NCBI RefSeq assembly: GCF_000247815.1
Contig: NC_021674.1
Coordinates: 81,762,935 to 81,826,934, forward strand
Direction of reading: 5' to 3'
Length of the DNA: 64,000 bases
Origin: Ficedula albicollis
Taxonomy: Eukaryota > Chordata > Aves > Passeriformes > Muscicapidae
Part shown: positions 1 to 13,354 of the stretch, piece by piece
How the letters are laid out: the number at the start of each line of letters is the position of its first letter
Position numbering within the stretch: position 1 is the stretch's first letter
Program-made: the position numbers and the translations under genes
Notes under the pieces: generated by a model
Told to the model about the DNA's origin: nothing
What the model saw: the letters and a program-made list of their open reading frames with translations, nothing else
Database searches by the model: none

Positions 1-1929
1 CTGTGGAGAGGGAAAATGGTGATAAAAATAAATATCTTCTATTAAAATTGTGAATTCAGTGTGAAAGGGAAAATACAGCACGTATGAAATTCTAACTTTA
101 GTCATTAGGCTTTTGTTTGGCAATGGTTTAGATAGAAATAATAGAAAGAATAAATTGTGCTGTCAGCAAATTCAGGATTAACCACTTCTACTATTTGTGG
201 TGTTCCTTGCTTTGCTGCAGGTAATTGCATCTTGAAATACTGAATTTCCTTCTCTTCTGAAGTCAGTACATCAGGAAAAAAACAACTTCAAAGCTGAGAT
301 ATTTTTGTGAAGAGTACAGCATTTTTTTTGTACAGCAGGATAACTTCTCCCTTTGGATTCAGACATAATGTTCTGGAGTGCCTGGTATTTGAATATTTCT
401 ATATGGAATATCAACATTGCTGTGGAAGAGATTTAATTTTACCCAAAGGTTTAAAAATCAGAGGCCAGAAAACATTTACATCTTTATATTGTTCTGAAAA
501 TCCATTTCAACTTCAGAAATGCCCCCCTGCTTGGTATAAAAGGACTTAAAAAGGGAATTAAAGTTTATGGAGCATGTATAAATCTTCATGTGGCACAGCT
601 GGTAGGAATAACCTTTGTGAGAACACCCAGGCAAGTGTTTTATACTGTGGCTAGGGAACTTGGAGCTTTATGTACAGGGTAACTGGAGTGCCATCTCATC
701 ATGCAGACCATTGGTTCATTCAACTTTGATTTAATTTGATTTTTTTTTCTTAAATAATTTTTCTCTGCCACTTGCCTGGGTTTGTTATGCTGACAAAACC
801 AATGGCTATTCTATAGCCCTGAATGTACACCTGTTTCAATACTGTTAGGGCAGGGTATCCAAGACACCGTCCCTCTGGTACCAGTGACAGTGTTGAGGCT
901 GCTGGTTCGTGTGACAGTGGCAGTGAGCTCATATTAGGGCTGTATTTTCTACATAGTGCTTAATTCCTGTGGTTTGTGATTAGAGCCTTTCCTGGGGACT
1001 GTGGTGTGACCATTAGTAACAAGGCAAGGGGCTACCACATTGCTAACTGGGTTTGCTGCTGCCTGTCTGCCACTCTCCCTGCACAGCCTAGGTGGGAAAC
1101 TCACGTTGTCTTGCAGAAGCCAACCCTGCTTTTCAGTCGTGGTCTTAGGTGAGGTTACTGCACCAACTGCTTGCCTTGCTTTTGCATCCCAGGCAGCTGA
1201 GCCAGTTGACAGTCAAGTCCTCAGCTGCTGCAGTTTAGAGCATATGGTTGAAAGCAAATTGTTGCCAATTTTGGATTGCTTAAAGACACTGTCCGTTGAA
1301 CCATGACTGCTTAGGAAATGAGTGATGAGCAGTTCAGGTGTCCAGGCAGGGTCAAGGGTGCTGCTGAGACCAGAAGCTTCATCAGCTATCTCACCCCTGC
1401 TCATCCATCAGGTCACTGAGTGCCAAAACTGAGTAATATAAATACCTCCCAGTGTGCTCACAGTGCACAGAAATAGCAGGTTACACCAGCTTTACAGCAT
1501 TTGAGCGTTGGCTCTGAATGTCTTCTTTTTTTCACCTGTAACTACTAATTTTTTAAAAAAACTTGCTTAATAAACCTATGCTGATTTATCATAATTGTGT
1601 CTGTCAGTCCATTTCTAATGACTAGATGCATGAATTTCAGCAGTCCCTTCCCTAAGGCCACATTAGTCAGTATAAGCTCAGACTGATATGTTGAACAATT
1701 TTTTTCCCATCTCATAAGGAAGTGTAAAAAATTTATGGTGTTGCTTTAACAAGGCCCACTGAGATTTGGGATTATATATTTAAGCCCTTATTGAAGACAA
1801 AAACTTTCCTATGTTTACCCATGCAGAGCAAAGCTGCTCTTCAGACAGCACTTTAAAACTGAAGAGAATTCGATAAACATAGAATTGAAATCATAGAGAA
1901 AGGTATGAGGTATCTTCTCTCTCAATTCA

Positions 1930-2082
1930 TTTACTGCAAAGCCGCAGTTACTATTAACAAATGTAAAATGTAAATTTGAGTTGCAGCAGCTCTTGAATTT
2001 TAAGGCCTTTACTGCAAAGCCGCAGTTATTAACAAATGTAAAGTGTAAATTTGAGTTGCAGCAGCTCTTGAATTTTAAGGCC
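1930..2082. repeat. Tandem duplication, unit about 75-78 bp
   Basis: Copies 1930-2007 and 2008-2082, from TTTACTGCAAAGCCGCAGTT to GAATTTTAAGGCC. They differ by a 3-bp indel and one substitution. Confidence 0.95.
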
Positions 2083-3144
2083 ATTTCAGTATTCTAGGAA
2101 CCAGCAGTGGAAATCTTTAACATTGTTAGAAGAAAACTACTTGAGATACTGAAGAAAAAGCAGAAGATAGCAGATATCATTCCCTAGCAGGAGGATTAAT
2201 TCTTCTGAACAATTAATCTGGTTTCTTAGTCTCACTCTTGAGCACCCAAATCTCTGTTCTTTCTCTAAGAGGTTATTTTTACTCAGGTATGCCACTGTTG
2301 GGGCCTCAGTTTAGCATCCCTCTACTTCCTTCTGAGAAACTCTAAAAAGAAGATAAGGTGGAATGTATTGCATGAGATATTTTATGTTCAACTCCCTCTT
2401 GTTTTCTTTGAGTAGTTAGGAAATTAAACTGTTTCCCTAGGCTTAGAACTGAAAAATCTGATGTAACGTTAGGCTATGTAATTAAATTATAAAAATTGAA
2501 CATAATATTTTAGGAAGGATATTTTACAGGAGGCCACAGTGCAGTTGGCAGAAAGTAAACCAGAGTTGCTTTAGACATTTTCACTCCTCTTGTAAACCTG
2601 AGCGATATCTAACCAGAAACTTGAGTGCATTCTTTGTCTCTCTCAAGAAACTAGGCATTCTCCTTTTGTAAGGGTTATAGATTGATAAATATGTACACAT
2701 TCCATTCAGCCTTCCTTTGGGCAAATTTCTGATATTTTAATTTTCAGTGTTTGCTGTGAAAATATTTAGATTCTCTGACAGTCCATACAGGGCAGTCTAC
2801 AGGTAACTGAGCTGCACAGTCCCAGAAAACCTTGAAGAAAAAATGAAAGCCTGAATGTGGCTGGAGATGGTATTGCTGTTTTTACGAGCAGTGACACTGA
2901 GCATTGTATGACAGAATGCAGACACATAGGTGTTCTAGGTTAATGATTAAGCTACAGGTGCTGGTCTTTAAGCAGTATCTGCATGTATTTTTACCCTGTG
3001 TAGATCCAAGAGGAGTATTTAGTCTCTCCTATATAATGATAGGAACGTTGTCTTGGAATGTCCTTGTATTCATCTTGCTTAATGTAGAATGATATAGTCT
3101 GGTTACAAGAGTTCCGCTTTTAAGGATGCATAGCTAATAAGTCT

Positions 3145-3390
3145 TTAAATCTGATGAAACATCAAACCATTATTGTCCATCTCTTGAATTGTCTTGCTAT
3201 TGTGGGGGTCTTCTTTTGCTTTTTCTGCAGCATCTGTGAGATTTGAGATTTCATTAATAATGAGTATTGCAGTTGGGCACACGTGACCTAGTTGCTGCTG
3301 CTCTGTAGGTATGTCAATCAGAGACTGCATTTCGGCAATCATCTGGTAGCTGTTTTGGGCAAGCAAACCAGGTATTTTTGGTCTGACTTC
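3145..3390 (-). pseudogene. Isolated minus-strand coding-like fragment
   Basis: On the minus strand an open frame reads DITEVRPKIPGLLAQNSYQM, then about 60 further residues including AEKAKEDPHNSKTIQEMDNN, and ends at a TAA. Composition is protein-like (acidic, helix-forming, few cysteines), unlike the low-complexity frames around it. No donor follows, and the preceding CTGAG is only a mediocre acceptor. It could be a terminal exon of a minus-strand gene or a fragment of a retrocopy. I see no poly(A) tract to prove retroposition and do not recognise the family. Confidence 0.3.
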
Positions 3391-3408
3391 AGTAATGTCT
3401 CAGTGAAT

Positions 3409-3610
3409 GGAGGACTTCAAGCAAATGAAACTGGAAAGAAAATCAATCATGGATGAAACTAGGAGCTTAAATAACTGAAAATAATTCTTGACATTGCATT
3501 TATGATGCAAGGAGGACTTCAAGCAAATGAAACTGGAAAGCAAATCAATCATGGATGAAACTAGGAGCTTAAATAACTGAAAATAATTCTTGACATTGCA
3601 TTTATGATGC
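3409..3610. repeat. Tandem duplication, unit 102 bp
   Basis: Copies 3409-3510 and 3511-3610, from GGAGGACTTCAAGC to TTTATGATGC, with one substitution. Confidence 0.95.
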
Positions 3611-4007
3611 TTAGAAATATTATAAGAGATCAAGAATAGCAAGTACATTTTTTTTGAATGTTGGACATTGTATACTAACTTATTGTGTAATAGATACACT
3701 AATAAAATTCCTTGCTGGTACTGCAGCCTGGTTCACTGCCCCTGTTTTCATTATGAGAATTCTACTTGTCATTGAAAGCTAAATTATCTTTACGGTCTCC
3801 AGCTTTATTTTTTTTATCCCCTTCCTTTTAGAATAATTTGCTCACCTGGGAAGTGATTGGGTGAACTGAAGTGAATTAAATGCCATTTCAAATTACATAG
3901 GTCTTCTCTTTCTTAAGCATTTGACCCTCAGTGGGTCTGGGTATACTGCTCATGAGGTTTTTGGAAGCTTGTGTACTGAACTAGTTCAAAACTTTAATTC
4001 TTGTATG

Positions 4008-4145
4008 TGATCTGCCTTGCCACTGTTTAGAATGGTGGGTTTTGATTTTTTGATTGCCTCTTTATCAACCTTTCACTGATCTGCCTTGCCACTGTTTAGA
4101 ATGATGGGTTTGGATTTTTTGATTGCCTCTTTATCAACCTTTCAC
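4008..4145. repeat. Tandem duplication, unit 69 bp
   Basis: Copies 4008-4076 and 4077-4145, from TGATCTGCCTTGCC to ACCTTTCAC, with two substitutions. Confidence 0.95.
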
Positions 4146-4789
4146 AAAAATAATTTTCAGATACTGGACTGGGAGACTTTCAGTGAAGGGCTCTTGTATT
4201 TGTGATGGGATACCTGACACCACATTTTTATGTTCACTAATATAACACCTTGTTTTGATGACTTTTAAATAAGGATTATAGTTCCATGGAGAGATGTAAA
4301 GACATTTTCAAGAGAGTGGTGTTATTGATAACATCTGGGCTTTAAAAAAGTTTAGACATGCTAATATTTTTGGAAAAGACATTTATGTCTTCCTCCTGAG
4401 TCTTCTCTTTTGTGATTGGAGTTTCCAACCTTGAGAGGGGAAAGAGGGAGGAAAGTCTGTGAAGTCATTCCTGCATGAGAGTTCAGCAGAAATGTAGCCC
4501 AGGAAACAGCAGGGATATTTTGAGTTTTCTCTGGTCCTTCTACCTAGTGCCATGATGTCTGGAGGAGCTGAGAGATGACCTATTGTCTCAGCTTTTAGAT
4601 GGGAAGCTTAGCTGCATGCAGGAGATGCTGGCTAGTGTGCAGAGAGTGAGGAGAAGGTGCACTACTTTTACAATCCATCACTAGAGTCTCTTGATAAGAT
4701 TCTGTAAGTTCTTGAGGTTGGTTTATGGAAAAAATACACTGAGGCAAATACTTTTTTTCTCTGGGCAAATGAAGTGCTTGGGACATTAC

Positions 4790-4869
4790 TTGGACTTGGT
4801 AGTGTTAGGTTAACAGCTGTACTGTATGATCTTAGAGTTCTTTCCCAATCTAAATGATTCTGTGATTTT
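4790..4869 (+). mobile_element. CR1 LINE 3' end fragment
   Basis: The run GGACTTGGTAGTGTTAGGTT, then TGTATGATCTTAGAGTTC, then CCAATCTAAATGATTCTGTG is a diverged copy of the avian CR1 3' terminus, in sense orientation. Only the last roughly 80 bp remain, typical of 5'-truncated CR1. Confidence 0.75.
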
Positions 4870-5360
4870 ATATTTTCTGTCCGTCTTGCTAGTTATCTCC
4901 ACCTTCCTTCTCCTGCCCTGACTTTTAAGCACATTTGCTTTATTTGGACAATTTTGGATATAATCTTTCTGCATTATACTTTTCCCACGATATCTGAAAA
5001 GCAAGTGTTCATCTAGAGGAATATACTATTAATACCCCTGATGAGAAAAACTATAGCTTGACAGCAACAGTTTTAGGAAGAGTCTGCTGAGGAAGGCAGC
5101 TGGTCCAGCAGACGTCACTAGTCCCATGAGCAGGCTTCCCTAAAATTGGATGAATCTTTTGAGGGTGAGCTGGCTGGAATTACTTTGCATTTACTAGAGT
5201 GTCAGCAGGTGCCCTGAGGGAGCTTTTACACAATACTTTGTTTTTCTACAGCCCTACTACGCACTTGTACCCTTCAGGAAATGAGCACTATTAGAAGAGG
5301 CGTACACACATTTGCAAGTGGCCTTTATATACCCTTATATACATATCTGAAGTGTTGAAC

Positions 5361-5570
5361 GGTTAAAAAAAAAAAAGAAAAAAGATATGTAACCTGGGAA
5401 TTCAAGTATGGTTAAAAAAAAAAAAGAAAAAAAGATATGTATCTTTTTCTTCATCCCACTATCGCATTTGGTTGGCACAAAATAAAGTGCATTTGTTGCA
5501 AGAGCAACTGATTTTGTCCCCGGTTAAAAAAAAAAAAGAAAAAAGATATGTAACCTGGGAATTCAAGTAC
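5361..5570. repeat. Compound repeat: two like copies flank a diverged one
   Basis: The motif GGTTAAAAA..GATATGTA occurs at 5361, 5410 and 5522. The first and third continue together as ACCTGGGAATTCAAGTA; the middle one diverges after GATATGTA. Confidence 0.9.
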
Positions 5571-5583
5571 TTGTTTCATACAT

Positions 5584-5743
5584 ACTGGGAAGAGAGCCTT
5601 TTTAGTTTGAGGGTGTTGCTGCTCACATTTGATATTCCTTGCAAGTAAGATGACACCCAGTCAACTGGGAAGAGAGCCTTTTTAGTTTGAGGGTGTTGCT
5701 GCTCACATTTGATATTCCTTGCAAGTAAGATGACACCCAGTCA
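5584..5743. repeat. Perfect tandem duplication, unit 80 bp
   Basis: Copies 5584-5663 and 5664-5743, from ACTGGGAAGAGAGCC to GACACCCAGTCA, with no difference seen. Confidence 0.95.
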
Positions 5744-8419
5744 GGCTTCTAGCATAGGTCAGTAACACACTGCTGTGTCCTCTGCATCCATCCCAAGCAC
5801 AGTAGTCTGCACTGTCATATATTAGGGAAGTTATCAGCCATCTGTTCTGATTTAGAGCAAGATGTATCCAGGAAGGAATCAAGAGGTGCTTAAGATGAAG
5901 CAAAATATTTTAAGAAGTGTTCAAAGCTATCCCTTCATTCTGAGTTGTAAAGGCATATTCAGGGAATCTGCACTGTAGAGTCATAATGCTACTGTTGCTA
6001 CTGTGATGAATTATCAGCAGTGATCTGGCTGCAGAAATCTGATCTTTATTGTTTCCAGAAAAGTTACCCTAATTCTTTTCACCTGGGATGCAGTAAGACA
6101 TGAAAAAAAAACAAATGCAGCTTAAAGCATTAACACAACCATGAAGGTGAAGTAGCTTATTCTAGAGCATTGGCTATGCAGTTTTTATGTGAGTAATTTG
6201 CTTCTTTTAGTGGGACTACATTGCTTTGCTGCTGAGAAGTCAGCAATTGCATTGTACTTTGGAGCTGTACCAGCCATTCTGCATAGTGTGGATATTGAGG
6301 AGCAGTCACAGCAGCCTTCATGCAATGCTCAGCAAGAGCTAAACTCCTGTGCTTTTCTTGGTTTTGTAGGAAAACTCAGTTAAGGTGGATTCTACTCTTG
6401 CACCCAGATAGGCAAAAATTATACATAAATTTTTTAAAAGTAGTTTAAAATGTATCTATTGTGACAGAATTCACTCTCTGCCATGTTTTCTTCCTATTAT
6501 GTTTAGATATATTTGATATCACAAGCCCAGCAGGAGCTTTTTCTCCAGGATCTTGTATCCCTCAGTCAGATGTTCTAAAAAGAGCTTCACTGTAACTGAT
6601 GAAAATTTGCAGCAATTTTCTGCTTTTTCAGGTTTAGTTTTTGCAGTAAGCTGTTGATCTTGTAGATGAATGAAGAAAGGATGTCTCTTTCCGTAGACAA
6701 TTGTTGCTGTGGGTTGGCTCTGTGGATAGATCTGCTGATGCTATACCTTTATGGACTGTAAGTTTGCTGGTAGAGCATATTCTGAGACTTACCTGGCAGG
6801 TTTGGGATTTTATATCCAAGGGCAGTTCCCACAAAATTATAATCACTTTTTCTCTTCGTTCTTTGATGAGCCTATTTCTGCTTACCTGGTGCTGAAACTA
6901 AATAAAGATGATACTGTCTTAGTTTTACTCACAGACCATCTGTACATAGTTTGAGTACTGTCAAGAATTTTAAATTTAGTACATTTGCAAGTGTTTGTTG
7001 GTCCCACATATCTGGGTGTCCCATTGAAATTAAGTCTGCTTTAGACATTGTTGCTTGATTTAGGTTTTCATACGTTCATTTTAGATTCTACGAATTTTCA
7101 ACTTACAGGTTTCAGAATAGATGAACACCTGCTAATCCTTCTGTGATGTTTGAGCTTTATTTCAGTGATTCTTGTCACTGAAATTCTGTTTTGTCTTCAA
7201 CAGAGACTGTACAGTTGGTGCTGTTTTGCAATGGAATGAAAATATTTTATGGGTGATAAGAGTGTGCAGCTTAAAATTAATGCTTTTGAAATTGCATAGC
7301 AGCCAGATGGAGGAGGGAAGGCGATGTAGAAAAGCAGTTGGTGAACACCCAAAAATCTTTAGTCTAGAGATGTATGTTGGGCATTACTTTGAAATCACAT
7401 ACTCCAAGGCAAAGTTACTCCTGGACAGGATTAAAATGTCAAGATTTATTGTCATGCAAAAAGTTGCAGTATGTTGAGATAGCTTTCTGTGCTTCAGAGG
7501 AATAATCTGCTTATAAACAATCTTGTCTGTCTTGGAACAATATGCTAACACAGTTGTTTGGTTTTCTGCTTTGCCCTTTCCCCTCTGAAAAAAAAAAACA
7601 AACTAATTCTGTGGACTATTCAGAGGCTTTGTTCTGCAAATAGCATTTCTTAATAAATATCCCAAAACCAGTGTAGTTACATTTAAGTTAATATAGTTAA
7701 TATAGGGCAGTTGAGTCTACTAAAAATATTGGTTGGTGTGAAGCAAGAGAAAAATAATTTGGGCTTTGCTTTACAGTTTGAAATAGGCAGCTTTACTTCT
7801 CTTTCTGACTTCCCTTAAATAGCCTACAATGATCAAAGCATGTCAAGGAATTATAAAATAATTTCAAATGCATTAATAAAATTAATCTCATTGAAATTCA
7901 TATGTAGTTGTTTAATGCAAACAAAATTATTTAATCCACTGTCTTTTAATGTACCTTTTAGCATGAGTTATTAAATCTATGCTACGTATTGGAGTTAGAA
8001 ATGAGAAAACTGCATGTGGAGTGTGGATTTTAAATCATAAAAGCATTCGTCAGAGCAAATAGCATAATTTTAATTAAAAGGCACTTTGAAATATTACAAG
8101 ACCAGTTGATACCTCTTATGTCAGCCTGTCTGAAAAATATTATGACACTGGTATTCTGGTGAGGTTAAATCTGAATTTTCATTATAAGGCTTTCTTATTA
8201 GTATTAAATAACTTGCCCTTTTCAAATGGTGACACATTGAAAGTTCAAGAAGGACTTACATTTTGCAGGATAGGGTATTTTAAACCTAGTGAATTGTTTT
8301 TGCAGTGGATTTCTAGCTAACTTCTTTTTGTCTAGACTTGAGAACTGCATATTTTTTTCAAGTCAAAGTACTCATTACTCAGAAAAAAAGCTAGAAGACT
8401 GTTAATAATGACCACGTCC

Positions 8420-8590
8420 TTCTATATGCAATTATTATAGTAATTTATAATTATGTAATTAAATAATGTTAATATGATTTTTGTATATATAACTAATAAA
8501 TTATATGTACTACATTAAAGTGTATGTACTATATGCTATATATGTGATGCACTTTAGTTTATGGATTATATATCAGTAATTTTATAGAGA
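8420..8590. other. AT-rich low-complexity patch
   Basis: Dominated by TAATTTATAATTATG- and ATATATAAC-like sequence. No gene or element recognised. Confidence 0.6.
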
Positions 8591-11130
8591 ATGCTTTGCC
8601 AGTAGTAGTATTTAAGCCCACCTGGAAATACAGAAATTCTGTTAAATTAACCTTGTCTCTATAGTGATACACTGAAAAAGAAAATGTTTAAAACATCAAG
8701 ATGGAGCTTCTGTGTTGGCTGCTATAGTCCATTACAAAAATACAAAGAGGCATGGTCTTGGCTTTCTTAGTTCCCTAAGTATTTTGCTGTTCTCTTGCTC
8801 ATTTCCTTGCAGGGACACTGGTGTGTTAAATTTCCTTCTTCCATTTTTTTTGTCTCTTATGAGAGATTTAATACCTACTGCTTTGGGATACCATGCCTCT
8901 ACTAAAGATCCCAGGGAAAATTTGCTCAAAACCCACACTTGACACTCCCAGCTGTTCAGGATGAATAATGAATGGTAGAACATGACCACAGATGCTTGTT
9001 TCAGGATGGAAGCAGCAATTCTACAAAGCAAGTTTTTTTTCTAAAGGAATGTACTGTAGACTGTGAAAGTACCACACTTCTTAGTCATCCATATTACTTA
9101 TATTTTGGTAAGAGTTTAGTAGCTAATGAGCAGGCATTGATATTTATGTCATTTTTAGATCACTGAAAGGATAATTAAAAGTATAAATAACTTATCCTCC
9201 TGGTACATTAAGTATACAGACTCATCATCAACCATAATTAAGAATTGTTTTTAGATTAAATCATTTTTACAAATAGTTATTTAATTTAGCAGGTTTGTCC
9301 TTCGGTTCAGTAAAGTCATCTGTCATTTCTCTCAGAGCTGTGGCTTGTGGAAAGGGCAGCTTTAACAACATTCAGTGAACTCTGAGATTCAGGGCTGAGC
9401 TTCTGTCAGCTTTTATATTGGATTCTTTGGCACAGGTTGATTCATCAAAACACTGAAGCTTCAGTTAACATCTCCTTCAAGAGTTTCACAGCATTTGGAG
9501 CCCTAAATGCAGAGCACATTTACCTAGATCATAACTAATAAAATCTAGTTAGTACATTCCCTCAGCAACACTGGGCAGAGCACTGAGTAAGATCTTCTTC
9601 ATTTTACAGTTTTGACCTGTGTAGACTATCCTCAGTTAGTGTATTTATAGAAGTAGCCTGCTAAATCAGAGGTGATGATGGGGATGTGCTGGAGAGGAGA
9701 AAAGGGCTTATCTGTTCCTCTTCAAAAGCAGACTTACTTTGTCTGTAGCTGAGACAGCTCAGTTGCATTTAAAAGTGAATCTCAGGCATGGTGAAGTGTG
9801 ATTGCTGATAAATGACTTTAGCACTGATGAAAGAGACTTCTTTTGAAATAAATGCAATCTAGTTGGAAGTCTGGTCCAGTTTTTCAAAATCTTGTGAGAA
9901 TCTTTGTCAGTTTTTCTCAGATTTGAAATACAAAATTTTCTTTTGCCTCACTGATGTGCCATGTATATTGCATTTTTGGTATGGTGCTGTGGATGGATTC
10001 CGTGACCTGATGGATGACTGTGTTAGTTTACTAGTTCTTGTATCAAGAAATTATGAAATAAATGTACTTCATTATTTTGGTGTCTTAAAACTTGCTTTTA
10101 AGAACACAGTTTTGAAATGTAATTATAACTTATATAGACAATTTATTGGGATCAATTCCATAGTGAACACTGGACAAATACCATTCTCTCATGCATGGTG
10201 ATTCAAATGTAAAACATTATCTAAAAACATTTCTGCTAGAGAAGTAACTGTCTTATCTTTAATCTTATCTGAGTAGTTGTTTTCAAGTCTTGCTCCTCTC
10301 TGCTTTCAGAATCAATTGCTTGAATTTCAGAGAACATTTGCTGATTTCTTTTTATTTTTAAAGAAATCAAAGATTTCCCAGATTTCACATTAGTATCAAC
10401 TAAACAACTTTGAAAATACCACTTCATTTTTTAAAACATTTTATACATACAACTATGGGAACTTTACTTTCCTAGCTGTATTTCTTTGACTGATTATAGG
10501 AATATGACAATCATATCATGTTCTAAATTTGTCCTTCAAATGACCAGTTCCTTAGAGGAAGCATTGAAAAGGACAAGGGGGAAGATAGTCTCAGCTTGTC
10601 TTCTTTATTTCTTACTTGTTTGGAATGCTCTGTTCTGACAGTTTAGCACATAGTTGTTTCACATCAGCATCTAGCCAAGTATCACCCTCCTTGAGTAGGG
10701 CTTTACTTCTTCACTTTCTGTACTACTTCAGTTCAATTCTGAATTGTATGCCAGAAATTATTATCATTCATTGTATGTGATTCTGACCTTCTCAGAATGA
10801 AAGTTATGTGAAGTTCCAATTATACCTTTCAATCTTATGTCTGTTCATTGTGTTTTCATGGGTGAGACTAATAGATTATCTCTTAGATTGAGCAGAAGGA
10901 GTTCTGAGTTTGAGGTTTCACTCTGAGCTGCAGAGGCTGCATCTCAAATTTAATTAACACTGGGAAAACCTTTGACTGTTTCTTCTCAGTACTCTCCTGA
11001 AAATCAGGAACAGATGAGACTTCCCCAAACCTAATATATTTGAGATCTTTCTTAAGAAAATTTGGATGAAATAAGCTGAGAGGATTAATACAAGTTCTGC
11101 GAAAGAGTGGGATAAAGAAAAGAGAGAGAA

Positions 11131-11179
11131 AATGGAAAGTAGTGATAGACAATGGAAAAAATGGAAAGGAGTGATAGAC
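11131..11179. repeat. Short tandem duplication, unit about 29 bp
   Basis: AATGGAAAGTAGTGATAGAC at 11131 recurs at 11160 with one substitution. Confidence 0.85.
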
Positions 11180-11561
11180 AAAGGGCTTAGAATTATTTGT
11201 GTTTTCCTATTGGAGGGACAAAACTGGATGATGGTAGTGATTTACAGAGGTGGATTTAACATCCTGTGAAAAAAATTACTCTGGCATATCCTTTTCTTGA
11301 CTCGGAGTGCAGTCTGAGTTTGAACCATTTTCCTGAGTATGTTTTACTACATCTTAGTCTTTTAAAGCCTGGTTTCTAAAGCTGACTCACACTTCCCTCC
11401 AGTACTGGCAAGGCCAATAGGTAGTGGTGAGATTTTACTTGTCACAAAATTGGTCCAAAGTAGATGCAATCTTGCACCCCTCAATGACTTAGGGAATTTG
11501 TTTAGAATTTATGGACTTTGTTTGATGCTGAGGATCTTTTTTTTTTTGTCAGACTGTGAAG

Positions 11562-12034
11562 TGCAGAATCTTAAGACTTCTTTGCGGTATAGAATAGATT
11601 ATTTGCTGAAGGAAGAATAGCATTATTTCTGTTGTCAACCTCACTTTCCTCAAGTTTATGTCTTATCTCCCCCTTATTCCTTTCAGCCAGCTTAGCAAGC
11701 TGGGCTGTCATGTCTGGGAGCTGATCAGCTGAGTTGTCCTCTGTGGCTGCTGACTCTCCTGATGCAGAATCTTAAGACTTCTTTGCAGTATAGAATAGAA
11801 TATTTGCTGAAGGAAGAATAGCATTATTTCTGGTGCAGAATCTTAAGACTTCTTTGCGGTATAGAATAGATTATTTGCTGAAGGAAGAATAGCATTATTT
11901 CTGTTGTCAACCTCACTTTCCTCAAGTTTATGTCTTATCTCCCCCTTATTCCTTTCAGCCAGCTTAGCAAGCTGGGCTGTCATGTCTGGGAGCTGATCAG
12001 CTGAGTTGTCCTCTGTGGCTGCTGACTCTCCTGA
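11562..12034. repeat. Compound duplication: 201 bp, 71 bp, 201 bp
   Basis: The 201-bp blocks 11562-11762 and 11834-12034 are identical, from TGCAGAATCTTAAGAC to GACTCTCCTGA. Between them lies a diverged 71-bp copy of their first part (11763-11833). Confidence 0.95.
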
Positions 12035-13072
12035 GGAGCATTATCAGCCAATCTACCTCTTCCAGTAAACTGAAAGCAAAGTCTCCTCTCCAGAGGAGAC
12101 TCACAGAGTGAGATAACTCCCCTGATGTAGAAAGACCATTAAACTAAGGTGAAAAACAGTGGATTCTATGTGGTTTGTTTTGCTTTTTTTTTTTAATGCG
12201 TAGATGCTTTTCTGTTTCCTCTACAGTAAAGATTATGGAAAAATGCTTCTAAAAGCAACAGGGATAAAGAAGAACACAGAGAAATGATCTAATAAAGCAG
12301 TGACTTCCCACAACCATTTGTATTAAATGCTGTGAAAAGGCAAGTCACAATGACTAATTCCTGACATGCGTGTTCCTGGAGCAGTAAATGCTGGGATATA
12401 TATGCTTTGTTTGTAATAAGGAAGTACACTGGAATAATTTCAGGAAATACTAATAACTGAGTGATTAATAAACAAGAATTGCAATATAATTAGGCTAAAT
12501 GTCTTTATGCAAACCTTCTTTCCCTCAGATAAATCAACAGCCACAAAAGAAAAATCCCCAGTTCAGTGTCGGGGCTGTAGTAGTTGAACTTCAAAATGAG
12601 GAGGCATCTCCAAAAAATGCTTATATTGAAACACAAGAGTAGAATCAGGATACTGATGTAAGTTGTGATGTTTTGAATACTGCTTGGAGTTCTGAAAAGT
12701 TTCTTTGAAGAAAGGGTGTTGATCTGTGGAAACACTTTCCAACCTTAGCATAGCACCTTCATTCTCCAAACTCTCTAGCTGTTTGAAGGTGCCCGCACAG
12801 TGCTTTGTTTAGACTTGCTGATTTCTGAAAAAGAGAGTCCCTATTTTTCTAGCTTCACCTAAATTTTCCTGCATCACCACATTGTAGAAAATGTAGAGAA
12901 AAGAATTAATAAGGAACATATATAAAGGTTCGTTTCTAATTTTGTGGAGAAATGAAGTTACCAAGTGATAAAGCAATTTAAAACACCAATCTGGATTACA
13001 GTTAACAAGGCTGCTTGGTTACTGATTACTTAGTGCTTATCATCTAGCTTTAAGTGTTCCTCCTGGAACATT

Positions 13073-13200
13073 TATAGAATCATAGAATGGTTTGGATTGG
13101 AAGGGACCTTAAGGATCATCTAGTTCCAATCCCCCTGCTGTGGGGAGAGACACCTTCCACTAGACCAGGTTGCTCAGAGCCCCACCAGTCTGGAGCTCTG
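13073..13200 (-). mobile_element. CR1 LINE 3' end fragment
   Basis: ATAGAATCATAGAATGG, then GGAAGGGACCTTAAGGATCA and the CCACTAGACCAGGTTGCTCA block are the reverse complement of the avian CR1 3' end. The element is in minus orientation and 5' truncated. It is the least diverged CR1 tail in the window. Confidence 0.92.
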
Positions 13201-13354
13201 AACCAGTCAGGGATGCCTTTTTGGGCTTGGCCACTTGTGTAGTCTGTAGTCTTATAAAAGAATCCTGTTTCTGTTCAACTCAGACATAGTATTTGTGACT
13301 TAACTGGAGGCTTGTACCTTCCAATAATGAAAGTACTCCAGACCCTCTTCTACA

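Noticed and set aside
167..220. 54-nt candidate exon (NSGLTTSTICGVPCFAA) with donor CAG|GTAATT
   Set aside because: The acceptor has almost no pyrimidine tract, and the natural-looking frame ends in a phase exon 1 cannot use directly.
1117..1148. 32-nt candidate exon upstream of exon 1
   Set aside because: Splice sites and phase would fit exon 1, but 32 nt open in two frames is too little evidence, and the intron would be 14 kb.
9863..10201. 112-codon + strand ORF
   Set aside because: AT-rich composition with many Phe, Leu and Tyr, as expected of chance frames. No motif.
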